Source: Chrysopilus asiliformis
Lineage: Eukaryota > Arthropoda > Insecta > Diptera > Rhagionidae
Assembly: GCA_964034945.1 (NCBI GenBank)
Contig: OZ035960.1
Span: forward strand, 90,609,848-90,673,847
Length of the DNA: 64,000 bases
Direction: 5' to 3'
In this document: positions 59,970-64,000 of the stretch, piece after piece
Position numbering within the stretch: position 1 is the stretch's first letter
Layout: every line of letters begins with the position of its first letter
Program-made: the position numbers and the translations under genes
Notes under the pieces: model-generated
The model's input: the letters and a program-made list of their open reading frames with translations, nothing else
Database searches by the model: none
Told to the model about the DNA's origin: nothing

Positions 59970-60572
59970 ACAGGAAAAAAACATATTTTGTTTTACTTTA
60001 CGATAGTGTAACGTGTACCATACAAAAATTGGCATTGAAATCTCCGGTTGTAAACGTTTCAGTTTGTGAATTACTCTTCAGCCCAAAAAATACCGCAGTC
60101 TGTTAACAATGGTACGGATAATGAAGAAAAATCGTTTCTTATTTATTTATGTATTTATTTTTTTAACAATAGTCTATTCTATTGAATAGAATTAACAATT
60201 CCAATTATACAATTTTGGGCGCTGTGTATCAGAAATAAAAGCGATATAAATATATATATTTTACTTTTTACGCTTTTATCTCGCTTTTATTTCTGATACA
60301 CTCTTCTGATTTTTTTTAAATTTCTGATTTATTTCTGAGCGCAAAAAAAAAATTTTTCCCCTTTTAGTACCTACTTTTATTTGTAAATAAAACGTTTTTT
60401 ATTTATTTTTTTTCAAATTTTTATTTTATTTTATCCTTTTTAGTCATAAAAAAATCCAAAATGACGCCTGTCTGTTACGACGGCGACGCTTGTTTGTTTG
60501 TACCTTCAAATATAGGTATATCCTTGTTTTTGAGACATTTTTATAGAATATAGAAATTTTTATACTCTATAT
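59970..60572. other. Intergenic, AT-rich, with one hairpin
   Basis: Dominated by oligo-A, oligo-T and TATA runs. Apart from the hairpin at 60226-60299 nothing is recognised. Confidence 0.5.
60226..60299. repeat. 74-bp hairpin with perfect 19-bp arms
   Basis: GTATCAGAAATAAAAGCGA (60226-60244) and its exact reverse complement (60281-60299) flank a 36-nt AT-rich loop. It could be a very short MITE; no transcript signal is visible. Confidence 0.8.
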
Positions 60573-60806
60573 CAGTGCTCCGCAACCAGTGTACCGCGGC
60601 ACACTGGTGTGCCGGGAAATGATATTAGGTGTGCCGCGGTAAACAATTCAAATAGCTATTTAGTAATTCTTTCAGGATTTTTTTTAAATTTTAAATATAT
60701 TTTTAATTTTAAATACAAATTTTTTTATATTTTCTTTTGTGATGTGCCCCGGATTTCCAGAAGAAAAATTTTTGTGCCGTATGCAAATGAAGGTTGCGAA
60801 GCACTG
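60573..60806. mobile_element. 234-bp hAT-type MITE with perfect 8-bp target duplication
   Basis: The ends CAGTGCTCCGCAACC and (reverse complement) CAGTGCTTCGCAACC are hAT-like (CAGTG start), followed by the GTGTGCCG-rich subterminal sequence common in insect hAT MITEs. CTCTATAT is duplicated exactly at 60565-60572 and 60807-60814, the 8-bp duplication expected for hAT. There is no coding capacity. Confidence 0.93.
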
Positions 60807-60814
60807 CTCTATAT

Positions 60815-61079
60815 TATAGGAGTATATTAGATTTAGTATGTAGGAATTGTATATTTGTTATTATTTACTTCATGATATTGATATTTTTAAATCATAGTAA
60901 TATTTTAAAATCACTTAGTTAATTGTATTTTAAATATTTGTCATTCTAAAATAATTTGCAAAACCGTTCAGTTGATTAAATAATGTTCTAATTAAATAAT
61001 ATTTGTGTTATTAACAACCATCTTACAAGTATACCGTTTGTAACGCATCGAACCAATCCTTGGACTCAAAAATCAACTA
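60815..61079. other. Intergenic, no gene recognised
   Basis: AT-rich spacer between two MITEs. Confidence 0.4.
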
Positions 61080-61373
61080 CACTGGGGTGTTAGGGATGAC
61101 AAAAGATTTTGATTTCCGTTCGTCCCTCCTTCTGTTCATCCCTTCGTCTGTTCATCCCTCCATCTGTATGTAACAGTTATGTAAAATCATATTCTAAATA
61201 CTTTTTAAGTCCAATTTTGCCCGTTCAAGAACTTAGCCTAACCATTTACAAGAAACGCAACTATAGCAAATTTCAAGTCTCTAGCTCAATCGTTTCAAAA
61301 CTTACGGTGGCAAACAGACAAACGGACGGATATTCGGAAATCAAAATCTTTTGTCACACCAAATACCCTGGTG
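61080..61373. mobile_element. 294-bp TA-flanked repeat element related to 3055-3475
   Basis: The ends CACTGGGGTGTTAGGGATGA and (reverse complement) CACCAGGGTATTTGGTGTGA continue into a shared CAAAAGATTTTGATTTCCG. TA lies outside each end (61078-61079 and 61374-61375). The interior carries GTAAAATCATATTCTAAATA, GAACTTAGCC and AAACGCAACTATAGCAAATT, also present in the left-hand copy. Non-coding. Confidence 0.8.
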
Positions 61374-61492
61374 TATTCCAGAAGGGATTGGCGCAGCCCC
61401 TAGTATTCTAAAAAAAATTATTCTAAGTAAACTTGTTCTAAAAAAACTTGTTCTAAAACAATTATTGCAACGTTTGATTTAATTTATTTAAT
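61374..61492. other. 3' flank of DUF1091 copy 3
   Basis: AT-rich, with three copies of a TAAAAAAACTTGTTC-like motif. AATAAA on the minus strand (61483-61488) lies just beyond the stop codon and could be a polyadenylation signal. Confidence 0.45.
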
Positions 61493-62100
61493 CTACTTAA
61501 ATTCCACAATTGAATGGACGAGTAAGATTGTTTCGTTTGTTCTTCGAACATACAGCCGCAGAATACTTTTCATGGTTGCAGGCCGCAAAGTTGGAGGAAT
61601 TATCTTTGTATTGAATGGTACATTTTTCAATTCCTGCAAACCTTCAAATGGACATGCATCTTTTAAATTGGAATATTTTTTGGCATGCTCAAAAAATGAA
61701 CTAAATATAGGATTGTACACCAATTGTCCGATTCCTGCACAAACGTCGAAATTAAGTGCTGGAAAATCTTGTATGTAAACATTTTTAACTTTCTTAAGTC
61801 GTTTCAATGTCATCTGAAAAGTGTTTAAAAAAGAAAACTCAGTAATAAATAAACGACAGACATTTCAAGATTACAAACCATAACATCGTCAACACTTTTC
61901 CGCAAATAGCATGAAACGGTAAAATTTGAATTTGTTTTATTAACCGGGTTAACTTCGCAGAATGTTTGATCGCAGATTTGAGATTGATTAAAATTGCATT
62001 CTATACTCTTCAAACTTGGCACAGGTAATTTATTATATTTGCCTGCATTTGATCTGCGGATGGAAAATGCAATTATTGCCAAAAATAAGAGCTTGTGCAT
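61493..62100 (-). CDS. DUF1091-family secreted protein, copy 3 (two exons, intact)
   Basis: Exon 1 61879-62100 (222 bp) and exon 2 61493-61813 (321 bp) are joined across a 65-bp GT-AG intron (phase 0) and give 180 residues ending in TAG. The signal peptide is MHKLLFLAIIAFSIRRSNA. The six cysteines of the family are conserved (35, 43, 48, 64 in exon 1; DVCAG and ACPFEG in exon 2). Exon lengths and intron phase are identical to copies 1 and 2, so the three derive from tandem duplication. It sits 3 kb from the pseudogene on the same strand, closer to the spacing expected for such clusters than the 57 kb to copy 1. Secretion is predicted from the signal peptide; the role is unknown. Confidence 0.87.
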
Positions 62101-62599
62101 TTTTTATTCGAAACACACACTGAAAACTGAAATATGTGTCTTTCAACGACATCAAAATTAAATTTATTTCACTAAAAATTTCGATTCGTTTTGGACGGTT
62201 AATTTTTTGACTGTAAGATTTTTTATTATATAATTTTTAATGGAGCTTGATTCGAATAATTTCTCTATTTTAATTTATACTTTAATCATATTTTTTCCGC
62301 CATATCGCCGTGTACAATCCATTTATGTGGGTCTTAGATTTGACTAAAGGCCTGTTTTACCACTGCCGCAGAAGTTTTATCTAGTAACTAAATATCTGTC
62401 ATATGTCTTGTATAATGCGAAGACGGCAATTAAAAATTTGATTTTTTTTCGACCAATCCGCCATGATCCAATAAAAAACCCATCTCAACCAAAAGTCTGC
62501 CAACACCAAAAATTCGCCACCTAAAAGCAGTCGGATTTAACAGATCCGCGTCGCATTTGAATCCGCTGGCGTTTTTGAAAATAAGGCGGAAGCGGATTC
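62101..62599. other. 5' flank of DUF1091 copy 3, no gene recognised
   Basis: AT-rich near the gene. From about 62450 the base composition rises in GC, with GGATTYAACAGATCCGCG-like words that continue on the far side of the mariner insertion (from 63511), so the mariner probably landed in an older repeat. Confidence 0.45.
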
Positions 62600-62601
62600 T
62601 A

Positions 62602-63508
62602 CGAGGTCTGACCAATAACTAATGAGACTAATTCAATAAAATACGTATATTTAAATATTAAGATACATCGATGTGATCCCCTTCAAAGTACTCCCCTCCC
62701 ACCACTATACATTGGTTCCAACGTTTTTTCCAGCTCTCATAACATTTATGGAAGGCTTCGACTGGAATGTCCTGAAGTACCCTCGTCACGGCGTTCTGGA
62801 TGTCAGTTATGGACTCAAAATGCGTTCCTTTCACGGCCAATTTTGTTTGAGGGAACAAAAAGAAGTCGCAGGGTGACATATCCGGCGAATAGGGCGCTTG
62901 TGGCAACACTGCGATGTTCTTAGAGGTCAAAAATCGCGACACACTGAAGGCACCGCCGAAAGGTTCTTCGGTACCATCTTTGCACACAGTTTTTTCATGG
63001 ACAAATCATCAGTTAAAATTTTTCTAACGGTTTCTCGTTTCAAATTAAGTTCATCAGCCAACATTCGAACGGTTAAACGCCGATCTTGACTCACGAGAGT
63101 GCGCACACGCTGAACATTGTTGTCAGTTCGAGCTTCAACCGGTCTCCCACTTCGCGGTTCATCCCCGACGCTTTCACGACCATTTTTAAAATTTTTATGC
63201 CATCGAAACACCTGAGCACGACTCAGGGCTTCATCACCGAACACTTTCACCAATTTATCGTACGTTTCCATAACGGAATCGCCGAGTTTAACGCAAAATT
63301 TAATTACGATGTTCCATATTTGTGACACGCCTTACAAACACGTTGTCGAAAACATAACACAACTGGAAAACTAATTATCGTACGAAAATCGCGAGCACAT
63401 GCATCGATAGAGGAGGGATGAGAGATTAACCGAACGAAGTTTCAGATTCGCAGTGTTACCACAAGCGTGGCAAAAAAACCAGTCTCATTAGTTATTGGTC
63501 AGACCTCG
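62602..63508 (-). mobile_element. Internally deleted mariner element
   Basis: 907 bp between TA duplications (62600-62601 and 63509-63510). The terminal inverted repeats of about 28 bp begin CGAGGTCTGACCAATAACTA and are perfect over most of their length. A complete mariner is about 1.3 kb, so roughly 400 bp is missing from the middle, consistent with the broken transposase inside. It can be mobilised only by an intact relative elsewhere. Confidence 0.93.
62658..63328 (-). pseudogene. Mariner transposase with internal deletion and frameshift
   Basis: The N-terminal part (63328 down to about 62955) carries the helix-turn-helix DNA-binding domain, with VFRWHKNFKNGRESV, DEPRSGRPVEARTD and VRTLVSQDRRLTVRMLADEL, and stops after LCAKMVPKNLS. 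The sequence then jumps, in another frame, to FSVSRFLTSKNIAVLPQ, YSPDMSPCDFFLFP (third catalytic Asp of the D,D34D triad) and the C-terminal end with WKKRWNQCIVVGGEYFEGDH. The segment holding the first two catalytic aspartates is gone. Strongly similar to insect mariners often annotated as SETMAR-like. Confidence 0.92.
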
Positions 63509-63510
63509 TA

Positions 63511-63664
63511 TAATACGAAAATGCAAATCCGCAACCAAAAGCAATCCGCGGCGGAATCCCTAATCGGTGGCCAGGATAGTGTGAAAGGGACGGGGGTAAT
63601 AGTCGTAACCATCAAAAGGCGCCAAAATTGGCATTATAACGCAAGTATCGACTACGATAAAAAA
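63511..63664. other. Repeat-like flank right of the mariner, no gene
   Basis: GC-richer than the surroundings, with AATCCGCGGCGGAATCC-like words similar to those left of the mariner. No coding region is recognised. Confidence 0.4.
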
Positions 63665-63866
63665 AAGTTTTGAAAACAGAAATTTCCCAACTTATTCCTC
63701 CACGATATTCCCTAGACCCACTTTTCCCTATACCCTCCCGTGCAGCTGCACGCGCGCACGACTTCTTCCTTGAGCCTCCCTGTTTTCGTACAGTAAAGTT
63801 TAGGAGTTCCTTCATTCCGCGAACAACAAGACATTGGAACGATTTACTATCCGGAGTTTTTCGATA
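63665..63866 (+). pseudogene. Probable C-terminal end of a non-LTR retrotransposon reverse-transcriptase ORF
   Basis: The frame ends with CFRTVKFRSSFIPRTTRHWN followed by DLLSGVFR and TAA. This fits the tail pattern of jockey/CR1-like ORF2 proteins (Cys-Arg-Thr, then S-F-x-P-R-T-x-R-x-W-N-x-L, then V-F). The stop is followed by AATAAAAAC and an A-rich tail, suiting a 5'-truncated element. Only about 65 codons remain, with no reverse-transcriptase motifs, so the family is tentative. Confidence 0.6.
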
Positions 63867-64000
63867 AATTAGAATACCACTGCCAAATAAAAACAAAAAA
63901 AAATTATTATAGATTATAAATACATTGTTTTTAACCCATTAATCCCCAACGTTGCGTATACGCAACTTTTTCTAAAATGGTTCTGAAATTTTTTTTTAAA
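63867..64000. other. AT-rich window end
   Basis: Possible 3' tail of the retrotransposon fragment, then oligo-A/T-rich DNA containing one short palindromic GCGTATACGC. Nothing else is recognised. Confidence 0.4.

Noticed and set aside
63612..63896. 94-codon minus-strand frame at the right edge
   Set aside because: It is the opposite strand of the retrotransposon C-terminal fragment, whose plus-strand reading has a recognisable motif.

Overview
This is insect nuclear DNA, most likely from a fly (Diptera). Three paralogous two-exon genes of the DUF1091 type (small secreted six-cysteine proteins expanded in Drosophila and other flies) lie on the minus strand, their introns are 56-65 bp, and the rest is AT-rich intergenic DNA packed with mariner, Tc1-like, hAT and inverted-repeat elements. 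I see no bacterial operon, tRNA, rRNA or CRISPR array.

Layout. 1-4470: an intact DUF1091 gene (103-701), then non-coding DNA with two inverted-repeat elements and two degenerate repeat families. 4475-56820: one very large insertion with matching ends (the same 22 bp inverted at each end, each next to a TA). Inside it, a module of 177-bp tandem repeats arranged as inverted arms around a SWIM zinc-finger core occurs twice in the same orientation (4547-6249 and 51922-54017). Between the copies lies a 45.7-kb array of an 18-bp satellite (6250-51921, about 2,500 units, interrupted by a 200-N assembly gap). To the right is a 2.4-kb fold-back element (54310-56727) carrying two further elements whose empty sites survive in its other arm. 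56821-64000: inverted-repeat elements, a DUF1091 pseudogene with a stop just after its signal peptide (57905-58504), a broken Tc1/mariner transposase, a hAT-type MITE with perfect 8-bp target duplication, an intact DUF1091 gene (61493-62100), an internally deleted mariner (62602-63508) and a probable non-LTR retrotransposon 3' end.

The genes form a small tandem family of presumed secreted proteins, and the satellite-bearing insertion has pushed the first copy 57 kb from the second. The most unusual part is the satellite: a partly palindromic 18-mer without stops in five of six frames, organised into domains with private indel variants. Its left third repeatedly carries a 29-bp piece of the flanking 177-bp repeat, which shows that the array grew by amplifying its own edge. 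The very long open frames across the array follow from the 18-bp period and are not annotated as genes.
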